From the NCBI GenBank assembly GCA_964628185.1, contig CAZVLQ010000005.1:35110-99109 (forward strand): a stretch of 64,000 nt of DNA. The letters run 5' to 3'. Under the pieces are notes generated by a model. The model saw nothing but the letters and a program-made list of their open reading frames with translations. It had not been told where the DNA came from and ran no database searches. Every line of letters starts with the position of its first letter. Within the stretch, counting starts at the first letter, position 1. The position numbers were made by a program, and so were the translations under genes. Source of the DNA: CAZVLQ01 sp964628185 (GTDB lineage Bacteria > Pseudomonadota > Zetaproteobacteria > Mariprofundales > Mariprofundaceae). This document shows, piece by piece, positions 26,029 through 34,330 of this stretch.

Positions 26029-26451
26029 ATGCTCTGGATCAAGGCGTTTCACATCATTGCCATGGTATCCTGGTTCGCCGGGCTGTTTTATCTGCCGCGC
26101 ATTTTCGTCTATCACGCCGGGCATAAGGATGGCCCGGTGCATGAGCAGCTATGCGTGATGGAGCGCAAGCTGTATCGCTTCATCATGTGGCCGGCCATGG
26201 TTGTGACGATGGCACTGGGTATCACACTGGCCTGGATCCAGTGGGAGAGCATGTCCAGTGAAACATGGTTCTGGCTGAAGATGGCGCTGGTTGCCGTGCT
26301 GCTGGCCTTTCATATTCATAACGGCATGGCCATCAAGGCCTTCGCGGCAGGTAAAAACACCCGGCCGCACACCTTCTACCGAAAGTATAATGAAATTCCG
26401 ACGCTGATTCTGATTGCCGTGGTAATTCTGGTGGTGGTGAGGCCTTTTTGA
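26029..26451 (+). CDS. hemJ: HemJ-type protoporphyrinogen IX oxidase
   Basis: Inner-membrane protein of the HemJ family that oxidises protoporphyrinogen IX to protoporphyrin IX in bacteria lacking HemG and HemY(Bacillus-type). The 140-residue protein has four hydrophobic segments. Its N-terminus LWIKAFHIIAMVSWFAGLFY, then LPRIFVYHA, carries the family's conserved His and aromatic residues. The second segment, MERKLYRFIMWPAMVVTMA, and the C-terminal KYNEIPTLILIAVVIL complete the signature. It starts 13 bp after repeat copy A; no clear Shine-Dalgarno is visible. It complements the heme genes at 6-10 kb. Confidence 0.9.
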   Translation: MLWIKAFHIIAMVSWFAGLFYLPRIFVYHAGHKDGPVHEQLCVMERKLYRFIMWPAMVVTMALGITLAWIQWESMSSETWFWLKMALVAVLLAFHIHNGMAIKAFAAGKNTRPHTFYRKYNEIPTLILIAVVILVVVRPF

Positions 26452-26490
26452 GCCGGGAGTGGCAGCGTCAGGTTGGATGTGGTCTGTTAA

Positions 26491-26649
26491 CCCGTATGTT
26501 GCATGAAGGCGGACATCTGATGGACAGGATATTACATTATATCAATGGCTTACACAGACCCAGGCCACTTTATCCGTGGTTACGCTTTGTCCTATCCGGT
26601 TTCAGACCCGATCAGGCCTGAATTCCGAATCCTTCACGCAACATACGGG
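26491..26649 (+). mobile_element. MITE-like element, copy B (internally deleted, 159 bp)
   Basis: Ends are CCCGTATGTTGCATGAAGG and its perfect complement, framed by TTAA on both sides. Compared with copy A, 85 bp are missing between two GCCTG-containing direct repeats (GATCAGGCCTG joined to AATTCCGAATCC), consistent with slippage or recombination. Its right-hand TTAA supplies the TAA stop of the cytochrome b561 gene on the minus strand. Confidence 0.85.
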
Positions 26650-27288
26650 TTAATCCCGCAGCGAGAACATTTTACCGAGCACGTCGTGCCCCATGATCTG
26701 GTGCCACAGCGCCATAAACACATGCCCGCCCAGCAGCGTCCACATCGCCACGGACATGGATGAATGTATTTCACCAATGCCATCAACAAGCAAGGACTGG
26801 TGGCCCTTCTCATTCCAGCCGAAATAGAGGGCCAGCCCGGTCAGCGCCATGCCGGTGACGGTCAGGATCATGAGTCCGTGTATGGTCTTGGCGATGGCAT
26901 CGCGTTCACTGGGCGCCGGCAACCTGCCCCGCAGCCAGACCAGCGGTTCGCGCCTTAAATCATCCAGCAATTCCTGACGGCCCTCGGGCGTGATCCAGAT
27001 AAACATCGTGTGCCAGTTTGCATTTCCGCGCCAGGTGAAGCCCCATATCCAGCGGGCCAGCACAATCAGCACCAGGAACAGGCCAAGGTATTCATGCATG
27101 TCAAACAGGATGCCACCGGCCGGGCCGGTATTTTGCGTACTGCCACTTGCCAGCGCCGTCGTAACCAGCTGAGCCGTATGATCTTCACCCGAGTCCCCGA
27201 CATCCATCAGCTGTCCACCCGCCAGTTGGAGTGTTACAAATACGGCCAGAAACAGATGGAGCAGGCGGGTAATTTTTGAATATTTCAT
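26650..27288 (-). CDS. Cytochrome b561 family membrane protein
   Basis: Di-heme inner-membrane cytochrome b of the bacterial b561/hydrogenase type, 212 residues. There are four membrane helices, at about 8-27, 66-88, 133-156 and 178-200. Candidate heme-ligand histidines are in KITRLLHLFLAVFV, GILFDMHEYLGLFLV, AIAKTIHGLMILTV and EIHSSM...GGHVFMALWHQIMG. A ~30-residue insert between helices 1 and 2 (GDSGEDHTAQL) would be periplasmic. The electron partner is unknown. Its stop codon is inside the TTAA framing repeat copy B. argG is 9 bp upstream on the same strand, so it may be the last gene of the arg run. Confidence 0.87.
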   Translation of the reverse strand: MKYSKITRLLHLFLAVFVTLQLAGGQLMDVGDSGEDHTAQLVTTALASGSTQNTGPAGGILFDMHEYLGLFLVLIVLARWIWGFTWRGNANWHTMFIWITPEGRQELLDDLRREPLVWLRGRLPAPSERDAIAKTIHGLMILTVTGMALTGLALYFGWNEKGHQSLLVDGIGEIHSSMSVAMWTLLGGHVFMALWHQIMGHDVLGKMFSLRD

Positions 27289-27297
27289 ACCATACAG

Positions 27298-28530
27298 CTA
27301 CTCGGCCGCCTCACTCCCGGCGTGCAGGCCGGCCAGCCGCAGGCGCAACGCATTCAGCTTGATGAAACCGCCCGCGTCCCGCTGATCGTATGCGCCGGCA
27401 TCATCCTCGAAGGTGCACAGGCGCTCATCAAACAGCGAGTCATCGGATTTTCGGCCGACAACCATGATGCTGCCCCTGTACAGCTTGAGACGCACCACCC
27501 CGTTGACCGGGGCCTGTGACGCGTCGATCATCGTTTGCAACATGCGGGTTTCCGGCGCGAACCAGTAGCCATTATAGATGAGCCGGGCATAGCGCGGCAT
27601 CAGTTCATCCTTCAGATGCGCCACTTCACGGTCCAGTGTGATGGATTCGATGGCGCGGTGCGCCTTAAGCATCATTGTGCCGCCGGGCGTTTCATAGCAG
27701 CCGCGCGACTTCATGCCGACATAGCGGTTTTCCACGATATCAATGCGGCCGATACCGTGTTTGCCGCCCAGCCGGTTCAGTTCCCGCAACACCTCCGCCG
27801 GCGTCATTTCCCGTCCGTTGATGGCGGTGATATCACCGCCCCGGTAGGTCAGTTCGATGTATTCCGGGGCATCCGGCGCCTTCTCGGGGGATACAGACCA
27901 GCGCCACATATTTTCCGGAGGCTCGCTCCACGGGTTTTCAAGGTCATAGCCTTCGTAGGAGATATGCAGCAGGTTCGCATCCATCGAATAGGGCGATTTG
28001 GAGCCTTCGCGCTTGCGCTCGATCGGAATACCGTGCGCATCGGCGAATTCCAGCATCTGCCGGCGCGAGTTCAGATTCCATTCCCGCCACGGGGCGATAA
28101 CCCTGACATCCGGTTTCAGGCCATAAAACCCCAGCTCGAAACGCACCTGATCATTCCCCTTGCCGGTGGCACCGTGGGCGACGGCATCCGCGCCTTCCTT
28201 CTCCGCGATTTCGATCATGCGTTTGGCAATCAGGGGGCGTGCGATGGAAGTGCCGAGCAGGTATTCCCCCTCGTAAATCGCATTGGCGCGAAACATCGGG
28301 AACACATAGTCACGTACGAATTCTTCGGTCAGATCCTCAATATAAATTGCGGCCGCATGGCAGGCTCCGGCCTTGACGCGGGCGTCTTCAACCTCTTCAC
28401 CCTGGCCGATATCGGCGGTGAAGGTGACCACCTCGCAACCGTAGTGCTCCTGTAGCCATGTCAGGATAATGGATGTATCCAGCCCGCCCGAATAGGCAAG
28501 GACGACTTTCTTGATTGTCTGATCCGCCAT
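27298..28530 (-). CDS. argG: Argininosuccinate synthase
   Basis: Joins citrulline and aspartate with ATP to argininosuccinate in arginine synthesis. The 410-residue protein begins MADQTIKKVVLAYSGGLDTS, with the N-type ATP-pyrophosphatase loop AYSGGLDTS. DIGQGEE, LLGTSIARPLIAKRM, AVAHGATGKGNDQVRFEL, APWREW and SMDANLLHISYEG follow, all invariant argininosuccinate synthase landmarks. It is the last biosynthetic gene of the minus-strand argD-argF-argG set, 9 bp after argF. argH is not in the window. Confidence 0.97.
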   Translation of the reverse strand: MADQTIKKVVLAYSGGLDTSIILTWLQEHYGCEVVTFTADIGQGEEVEDARVKAGACHAAAIYIEDLTEEFVRDYVFPMFRANAIYEGEYLLGTSIARPLIAKRMIEIAEKEGADAVAHGATGKGNDQVRFELGFYGLKPDVRVIAPWREWNLNSRRQMLEFADAHGIPIERKREGSKSPYSMDANLLHISYEGYDLENPWSEPPENMWRWSVSPEKAPDAPEYIELTYRGGDITAINGREMTPAEVLRELNRLGGKHGIGRIDIVENRYVGMKSRGCYETPGGTMMLKAHRAIESITLDREVAHLKDELMPRYARLIYNGYWFAPETRMLQTMIDASQAPVNGVVRLKLYRGSIMVVGRKSDDSLFDERLCTFEDDAGAYDQRDAGGFIKLNALRLRLAGLHAGSEAAE

Positions 28531-28539
28531 AATATTCCT

Positions 28540-29445
28540 CTATTTCAACAAAAATTCCAGCAAGGCCTTTTGCGCATGCAGGCGGTTTTCAGCCTCATCC
28601 CAAACCACGGATTGCGGTCCGTCGATGACGTCCACCGATACTTCCTCGCCGCGATGGGCCGGCAGGCAGTGCATGAACAGGGCGTCAGGCCTGGCTCTCG
28701 CCATAACGCCCGCATCCACCTGGAAACCGGCGAAGGCCTTTTCACGCACCTTTTGCTCCTCTTCCTGTCCCATCGAGGCCCACACATCGGTCGTGACCAG
28801 GTCGGCATCGCTCGCCGCCTCCAGCGGAATATCCGTAAGTTCAACGTCCGCTTTAAGAGCGCGTGCGGCGGCCAGCAGGTCGTCATCCGGGCAGTATCCC
28901 GCCGGACAGGCAATGCGCAGCCGGTAGCCGAAGCTGACGGCGCCGTTGATCCAGGAATGTGCCATATTATTGCCGTCTCCGATCCATGCCACGGTTTTGC
29001 CCCGGATGCTGCCGCGAAGTTCCTTGTAGGTGAAGACATCGGCCAGGATCTGGCATGGATGCGTCAGATCGGTCAGGGCATTGATCACCGGGACCTGTGA
29101 GCACCTTGCGAATGTCCGCACAATATCATGGTCAAACGTGCGAATGGTGATGCCGTCCACCATGCGCGAGAGCACCCGGGCCGTGTCCTCGACAGGCTCG
29201 CCGCGGCCAAGCTGCGTGGCGCCGGAATGCAGAAACAGTGCATGGCCGCCCAACTGATACATACCGACCTCGAAGGAAACACGCGTGCGCGTGCTCGCCT
29301 TGTCAAATATCATGCCCAGTGTCTTGCCGGCCAGCGTGCGGTGTGGCGTGCCGCTTTTAACCATGGCCTTGAGCTCGCCTGCGCGGGCAAGGATATGGTA
29401 GGCCTCTTCCGGTGTGATATCCAGCAGTGTCACGAAATGGCGCAT
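28540..29445 (-). CDS. argF: Ornithine carbamoyltransferase
   Basis: Transfers the carbamoyl group to ornithine to form citrulline. The 301-residue protein has the carbamoyl-phosphate loop STRTRVSFEVGMYQLGGHA, then RGEPVEDTARVLSRMVD and FARCSQVPVINALTDLTHPC with the HPCQ motif (HPCQILAD). GDGNNMAHSWI and the ornithine/catalytic loop MHCLPAHRGEEV complete the set. Its ATG overlaps the end of argD by 16 bp, giving a tightly coupled argD-argF-argG operon. Confidence 0.96.
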   Translation of the reverse strand: MRHFVTLLDITPEEAYHILARAGELKAMVKSGTPHRTLAGKTLGMIFDKASTRTRVSFEVGMYQLGGHALFLHSGATQLGRGEPVEDTARVLSRMVDGITIRTFDHDIVRTFARCSQVPVINALTDLTHPCQILADVFTYKELRGSIRGKTVAWIGDGNNMAHSWINGAVSFGYRLRIACPAGYCPDDDLLAAARALKADVELTDIPLEAASDADLVTTDVWASMGQEEEQKVREKAFAGFQVDAGVMARARPDALFMHCLPAHRGEEVSVDVIDGPQSVVWDEAENRLHAQKALLEFLLK

Positions 29446-30614
29446 GTCGTCTCCCCGCTCAGTACGGAGGCAAGAATCTCAAGAGCCTCGTCAATTTCGG
29501 CCGCCGTGACGTTCAGGGGCGGCAGAAAGCGCAGCACGCAGGGTCCGGCGGGCAGGACAAGCAGGCCCCTGTTGCGGCATCCGGTGATGATGTCCGCAAC
29601 GGGCGCATTCATTTCCGCACCGATGAGCAGTCCCGCACCGCGCACATCCCGAATGTCCGGGAAGCGGTCACGCAGCGCCGCCAGCCCCCGTTTCAGCCGA
29701 TCTCCCTGTTCGCGGGCGTTGTCCAGCAGGCCTTCGTGCTCAATGACATCAAGTACGGTCAGTGCCGCCGTGCAGGCAAGCGGGTTGCCGCCGAAGGTCG
29801 AACCATGCGTCCCCGGGCCGAAGGCTTTCGCCACCCTGGCCGTGGCCAGCATCGCCCCGATGGGCACGCCACCGCCCAGTCCCTTGGCCAGGGTCAGGAT
29901 GTCCGGACGAATCCCTGTCCGCTCGCAGGCGAACATGGTGCCGGTGCGCCCCATGCCGGTTTGTATCTCATCCAGCATCATCAGAATGCCGGTATCGTCG
30001 CACAGCGCGCGTACGGCGAGCAGATAGCCTTCATCCGCGACATGAACACCGCCCTCGCCCTGGATGGGTTCCAGCAGAATAGCGGCCGTGTCATCATTGA
30101 TGGCCCGTCGCAACGCGCCCGGATCATTCAGCGACACATGCGTAAAGCCCGCCGGCAGCGGATCAAAGCCGAGTTTGACCTTGTTCTGGCCCGTGGCGGT
30201 GATGGTGGCCAGCGTGCGCCCGTGAAAAGATCCCCCGGCCGAGATGATACAGCGGCGCGGGCTGTCCTGATCATGCCAGTACTTGCGGGCCAGCTTGATG
30301 GCCGCCTCGTTCGCCTCCGCACCCGAATTACAGAAAAAGGCGCGATCCAGCCCGGATAATTCGGCCAGGCGCGTCGCCAGTGCTTCCTGCTGCGGGATAT
30401 GAAAGAGGTTGGAGCAATGCAGCAGGGCCCGCGCCTGTTCGCCGATAGCCTGCGCCAGCGCCGGGTGTGCATGTCCGAGCGTATTGACGGCGATGCCGGA
30501 GACAAAATCCAGATACCGTCTTCCCTGATCATCCCAGGCGTGGCTGCCGCTTCCCCGTATCAGGGTAACGGGATAGCGGGCATAGGTATCCATGATATGC
30601 GTGTGTGCCTGCAT
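29430..30614 (-). CDS. argD: Acetylornithine aminotransferase
   Basis: PLP-dependent class III aminotransferase that converts N-acetylglutamate semialdehyde to N-acetylornithine; relatives also act in lysine synthesis. From ATG 30614 it has 394 residues. Landmarks are the PLP-phosphate loop NSGAEANEAAIKLARKY, GGSFHGRTLATITATGQ, LLEPIQGEGGV, LMMLDEIQTGMGRTG with the PLP-N1 Asp, TLAKGLGGGVPIGAM with the Schiff-base Lys, and GTHGSTFGGNPLACTAAL. An upstream in-frame extension to 30785 is Arg/Pro-rich and crosses a repeat, so it is rejected. It is the first gene of the arg operon. Confidence 0.95.
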   Translation of the reverse strand: MQAHTHIMDTYARYPVTLIRGSGSHAWDDQGRRYLDFVSGIAVNTLGHAHPALAQAIGEQARALLHCSNLFHIPQQEALATRLAELSGLDRAFFCNSGAEANEAAIKLARKYWHDQDSPRRCIISAGGSFHGRTLATITATGQNKVKLGFDPLPAGFTHVSLNDPGALRRAINDDTAAILLEPIQGEGGVHVADEGYLLAVRALCDDTGILMMLDEIQTGMGRTGTMFACERTGIRPDILTLAKGLGGGVPIGAMLATARVAKAFGPGTHGSTFGGNPLACTAALTVLDVIEHEGLLDNAREQGDRLKRGLAALRDRFPDIRDVRGAGLLIGAEMNAPVADIITGCRNRGLLVLPAGPCVLRFLPPLNVTAAEIDEALEILASVLSGETTCAIS

Positions 30615-30744
30615 GGCCCAAGTGTAGGGTGCAATGCCCTTAAACCCAAGCCGTGGCATTTTCGACACGGGCCGGGAGCCTGTCGGGTTCGGCTTGAATC
30701 TGCCGGTGGCAGGTAAGCCGGGCATTTTGGGCCGTTGTCCCTGC

Positions 30745-30792
30745 CGCCTGTGCGTAGCACGCAGACAGGTGCGGTCCGCCCGCACAGGCAGG
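30745..30792. repeat. 27-bp imperfect inverted repeat, copy 2 with an extra half
   Basis: On the minus strand 30769-30745 reads CCTGTCTGCGTGC, TA, CGCACAGGCG, matching the copies at 10317 and 51381. A further CGCACAGGCAGG half-site (plus strand) follows at 30781-30792, so the region can fold in more than one way. It lies in the 223-bp divergent gap between argD and trpF, so it must overlap or flank their promoters. Nothing else is recognised in that gap. Confidence 0.6.
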
Positions 30793-30837
30793 TGCAGCAG
30801 ATTTTTCCTAAGCCCGGCAGCCTGCTAGGCTGTCGGC

Positions 30838-31476
30838 ATGAGTCTGAACGATATCAGGCAGCGGGTACGCATCAAGGTTTGCGGCATCACCCGTCCCGAG
30901 GATGCGCTGGCGGCGGCACGCCTTGGCGTGGATGCCGTCGGCTTCGTATTTTACGACAAATCCCCGCGCTTTATCCCGCCGCTCAAGGCGGCGGCGATTA
31001 TCCGCCGGTTGCCTCCGTTCGTAACCGCGGTTGGCCTGTTCGTCAATGCCGGACAGGATGAAATTGATGATGCCCTGCGGCATTGTCCGCTGGATGTGCT
31101 GCAATTTCACGGTGAGGAGTCTCCGGAGTTTTGTGAGGCACAGCTCCGCCGCGTGGTCAAGGCCATTCCCGTACAGGAGCAAAACGACCTGCATGCCGCC
31201 GGTGCCTATGACTGTCCCGTGTTGCTTGATACGCGGGCACCAAAAGGGATGTACGGCGGCACCGGAAGACCGTTCGACTGGTCGCTGCTGGAGGGATTTG
31301 AACATGCGCATCCGCTCATTTTGGCCGGCGGACTCAATGCGGGAAATGTCGCAGCGGCCCTTGCTTGTCGCCAATGGGAGGCGGTGGATGTATCCTCAGG
31401 CGTCGAAACCATGCCCGGCGTGAAGGATGCGGAAAAGCTGCGGAAGTTTGTGGCGTGCGTAAAAAATCCCGGTTAA
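30838..31476 (+). CDS. trpF: Phosphoribosylanthranilate isomerase
   Basis: Amadori-type isomerase of tryptophan synthesis, a single (beta/alpha)8 barrel. The 212-residue protein has the catalytic Cys in IKVCGITRPEDALAAA (Cys15) and VDAVGFVFYDKSPRFI. VGLFVN and VLQFHGEESPEF follow, then the catalytic Asp in VLLDTRAPKGMYGGTGRPFDW and the phosphate-binding ILAGGLNAGNV and VDVSSGVE. It starts a plus-strand operon of trpF-trpB-trpA-PDE-accD. trpB follows after 9 bp with AAGGAG before its start. Confidence 0.96.
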   Translation: MSLNDIRQRVRIKVCGITRPEDALAAARLGVDAVGFVFYDKSPRFIPPLKAAAIIRRLPPFVTAVGLFVNAGQDEIDDALRHCPLDVLQFHGEESPEFCEAQLRRVVKAIPVQEQNDLHAAGAYDCPVLLDTRAPKGMYGGTGRPFDWSLLEGFEHAHPLILAGGLNAGNVAAALACRQWEAVDVSSGVETMPGVKDAEKLRKFVACVKNPG

Positions 31477-31485
31477 GGAGAAGGC

Positions 31486-32724
31486 GTGTCCACACAGATG
31501 CCCATGTATGATCTTGCCATCCGGCATGCGCCGGATGCAGGCGGTCATTTCGGTCGCTTCGGAGGAAAATACGCCGCGGAAACCCTGATGGGCCCGCTGA
31601 CCGAGCTTGAGACGGCCTTTTTCGAGGCCTGGGAAGACGATACATTTCAGAGCGAACGCTTCCGCCTGCTGGATGAATATGTCGGCCGGCCCACGCCGGT
31701 GTATCACGCCGAGCATCTGTCCCGCGAAATCGGCGGGGCGCAGATTCTGCTCAAGCGTGAGGACCTGGCCCACACCGGCGCCCACAAGATCAACAATACC
31801 ATCGGTCAGGGGCTACTGGCCCGGCGCATGGAAAAAAAACGCGTCATTGCGGAAACCGGCGCCGGGCAGCACGGTGTGGCAACGGCCACCGTGGCCGCCA
31901 TGTTCGGTATGGATTGCGATGTCTATATGGGCCGCGAGGATATGGAACGACAGGCACCGAACGTGTTCCGCATGGGCTTGCTGGGTGCGCGCGTGATTCC
32001 GGTGGATTCAGGCACCGCCACACTCAAGGATGCGCTGAATGAAGCGTTGCGCGACTGGGTGGCGAGTTGCCGGGACACCTTTTACATCATCGGCACGGTG
32101 GCGGGTCCTCACCCTTACCCGCTGATGGTGCGCCAGTTTCATGCCGTGATCGGGCAGGAAGCCCGGGCCCAGTGCCTGAAGCAGTTCGGGCGCCTGCCGG
32201 ACGCAGCCATCGCCTGCGTGGGTGGCGGTTCCAATGCCATGGGACTGCTGCACCCGCTGCGCGATGACGACATCCGACTGATCGCCGTGGAGGCGGCCGG
32301 GCATGGCCTTGATTCCGGCGAGCATGCCGCCTCGCTGGCGGCCGGCCGGCCGGGTATTCTGCATGGCAACCTTACCTACCTGCTGGAAGACATGGAGGGG
32401 CAGATTCGGGGGACGCACAGTATTTCCGCCGGCCTGGATTATCCGGGCGTGGGTCCGGAACTGGCGGCCATGTATGAAGACGGGGCGCTGGAGCTTAAGG
32501 CGGCTACGGACAGCGAGGCGCTGGATGCCTTTCATCGGCTGGCCCGTTCCGAGGGCATCCTGCCGGCGCTGGAGTCCAGCCATGCCCTGGCCGCGGCCAT
32601 GAAACTGGCGGCGGACATGAAACCGGAACAGATGATCCTGGTCAATCTCTCCGGTCGCGGCGACAAGGATCTGGATACCGTCTGGAAGGCGGTGAAAGGC
32701 GGAATGGAAGGAGAGTCCGCGTGA
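31486..32724 (+). CDS. trpB: Tryptophan synthase beta chain
   Basis: PLP enzyme joining indole and serine to tryptophan; the partner of TrpA in the alpha2-beta2 complex. The 412-residue protein has the Schiff-base Lys101 in REDLAHTGAHKINNTIGQ. ETGAGQHGVATAT, the PLP-phosphate loop CVGGGSNAMGL, LDYPGVGPE and the C-terminal NLSGRGDKD are all family-invariant. A GTG at 31486 is the apparent start, preceded by AAGGAG. Its stop overlaps the trpA GTG start by 4 bp. Confidence 0.97.
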   Translation: MSTQMPMYDLAIRHAPDAGGHFGRFGGKYAAETLMGPLTELETAFFEAWEDDTFQSERFRLLDEYVGRPTPVYHAEHLSREIGGAQILLKREDLAHTGAHKINNTIGQGLLARRMEKKRVIAETGAGQHGVATATVAAMFGMDCDVYMGREDMERQAPNVFRMGLLGARVIPVDSGTATLKDALNEALRDWVASCRDTFYIIGTVAGPHPYPLMVRQFHAVIGQEARAQCLKQFGRLPDAAIACVGGGSNAMGLLHPLRDDDIRLIAVEAAGHGLDSGEHAASLAAGRPGILHGNLTYLLEDMEGQIRGTHSISAGLDYPGVGPELAAMYEDGALELKAATDSEALDAFHRLARSEGILPALESSHALAAAMKLAADMKPEQMILVNLSGRGDKDLDTVWKAVKGGMEGESA

Positions 32725-33539
32725 GCCTGGACCGGCTGGCCAATTGTTTTGAACAATGCCGCAAGGAAGATCGCGCGGCGCTGGTGGGCTATCTGACCGC
32801 CGGTGATCCCGATCCGGCCACATCGAGGGAGCTTTTGCTGGCACTGGCCCGTCATGCGGACATTATCGAAATCGGCATGCCGTTTTCAGATCCGATGGCT
32901 GATGGCCCGGTCATCCAGGCGGCCAGCGAGCGCGCCCTGGCCGCCGGCACGCATATGGATGATGTGTTCCGTCTTGCCGCCTGCGTGCGCAAGGAAAGGC
33001 AGGCCATCGGCATCATACTGATGGGATACGCCAATGTAGCCTATGCGATGGGCTATGATGTGTTCGCACGCCAGGCGGCGCTTGCCGGCGCGGACGGCGT
33101 TCTGCTCGTGGATATCCCACCCGAGGAGGCGCCTGAAGCCGATACTGCGCTGCACGCGCACGCCCTGCACAGCATCCGGCTCGTGGCGCCGACCTCGTCA
33201 CCGGCGCGCCGTGCTCTGGCCATGCGTTCGGCGGACGGATTCATCTACTATGTTTCGCTAACCGGCATCACCGGCGCCCGGATGGGCGCACTGGCTGAGG
33301 TGAAGGCGCAGGTGGATCAGTTGCGCTCGCAATCGACGCTACCGATTTGCGTCGGCTTTGGCATCAAAACGCCGGAGCAGGCGGCCGATGTGGCCGCATT
33401 TGCCGACGGCGTGGTTGTCGGCAGCCGCTTCGTGATGCAAGTCACTGAAAACACTTCTGATTCTGATGCTATGGTTCATGCCATGGAACATGAAGCACAC
33501 GCAATGCGCACGGCGATGCAACGCAGGAGACCCGATTGA
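32721..33539 (+). CDS. trpA: Tryptophan synthase alpha chain
   Basis: Cleaves indole-3-glycerol phosphate to indole, which channels to TrpB. The 272-residue barrel has the catalytic Glu50 and Asp61 in IIEIGMPFSDPMADGPVIQ. LMGYANVAYAMG, VDIPPEEAPE, VAPTSSPARR, YYVSLTGITGAR and the phosphate-binding VGFGIKTPEQA and GVVVGSRFV follow. It starts at GTG 32721 (GTGA overlap with trpB) and ends in TTGA with the next gene's TTG start, so the run is coupled throughout. The C-terminal tail is polar and slightly Met/His-rich. Confidence 0.97.
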   Translation: MSLDRLANCFEQCRKEDRAALVGYLTAGDPDPATSRELLLALARHADIIEIGMPFSDPMADGPVIQAASERALAAGTHMDDVFRLAACVRKERQAIGIILMGYANVAYAMGYDVFARQAALAGADGVLLVDIPPEEAPEADTALHAHALHSIRLVAPTSSPARRALAMRSADGFIYYVSLTGITGARMGALAEVKAQVDQLRSQSTLPICVGFGIKTPEQAADVAAFADGVVVGSRFVMQVTENTSDSDAMVHAMEHEAHAMRTAMQRRRPD

Positions 33540-34321
33540 AGGTCAAGGTTCTGGGATGCTACGGAGGGCAACTGCTCGGCTTTCACCTGACCTCTTTTCT
33601 CATCAACAATTCCATCCTGCTGGATGCCGGTTCGCCCACCGAGGCCCTGAGCCTGGAGAATCAGTTCGATATCCGGCATATCTTTTTGTCCCACACGCAT
33701 CTGGATCATATCAAGGATATCGCCTTCCTGGCCGACAACCGGTCGCTCAAGCGCCTGGGCGGAGCGAGTGAAAACCGCCGGATTATCGTTCACAGCATCA
33801 GGGAAAACCTTGAAGTGCTGCACGAAAATTTTCTGAATAATAAGGTGTGGCCGGATTTTACAAAGATTCCGTCCATGGACGACCCCATTCTTGCATTCGA
33901 GGAAATTGAGCCCGGCAAGCCGGTCGTCGCCGACGGCATCAGCATTACGGCGATCCCGGTCAACCATCCCGTGCCCTGCACCGGTTTCCTGCTGGAGCAG
34001 GATGGCATGCAGTTCGTCTATACTGCGGATACCGGGCCTACCGATCGTATCTGGGAGGTGGCCAATGCACAGCCCAATCTCAAGGGCATGATTATGGACT
34101 GCTCCTTTCCCAATGCATATGAGCATCTGGCGGAAGTCAGCGGCCATCTCACGCCCAATGGCATGGCCCGTGAACTGTCCAAGTTTGACAAACTGGGGGA
34201 TGTGCCCGTGTATTTGTATCATATGAAGCCGGAGACGCTTAATGTACTGACGGCGGAGGTTGAATCCCTGTCGTTGCCTCATCTGCGCATGCTTACGCAG
34301 GTGGATGAACTTCTCTTTTAG
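33536..34321 (+). CDS. Metallo-beta-lactamase-fold protein, class II cAMP phosphodiesterase family
   Basis: Predicted 3',5'-cyclic-nucleotide phosphodiesterase of class II: a metallo-beta-lactamase fold with the metal motif FLSHTHLDHIKDIAFL (HxHxDH, close to the class II signature HxHLDH). Further metal ligands are likely the His in PVNHPVPC and Asp in VYTADTGPTD. The 261-residue length fits bacterial members. It starts with TTG at 33536, overlapping the trpA stop, with GCAGGAGA five bases upstream. It is embedded between trpA and accD, where no link to metabolism is obvious. A double cyclic-nucleotide-binding protein is encoded at 41228-42343. Substrate is inferred from family resemblance only. 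Confidence 0.75.
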   Translation: MKVKVLGCYGGQLLGFHLTSFLINNSILLDAGSPTEALSLENQFDIRHIFLSHTHLDHIKDIAFLADNRSLKRLGGASENRRIIVHSIRENLEVLHENFLNNKVWPDFTKIPSMDDPILAFEEIEPGKPVVADGISITAIPVNHPVPCTGFLLEQDGMQFVYTADTGPTDRIWEVANAQPNLKGMIMDCSFPNAYEHLAEVSGHLTPNGMARELSKFDKLGDVPVYLYHMKPETLNVLTAEVESLSLPHLRMLTQVDELLF

Positions 34322-34330
34322 CAGGTTGCG

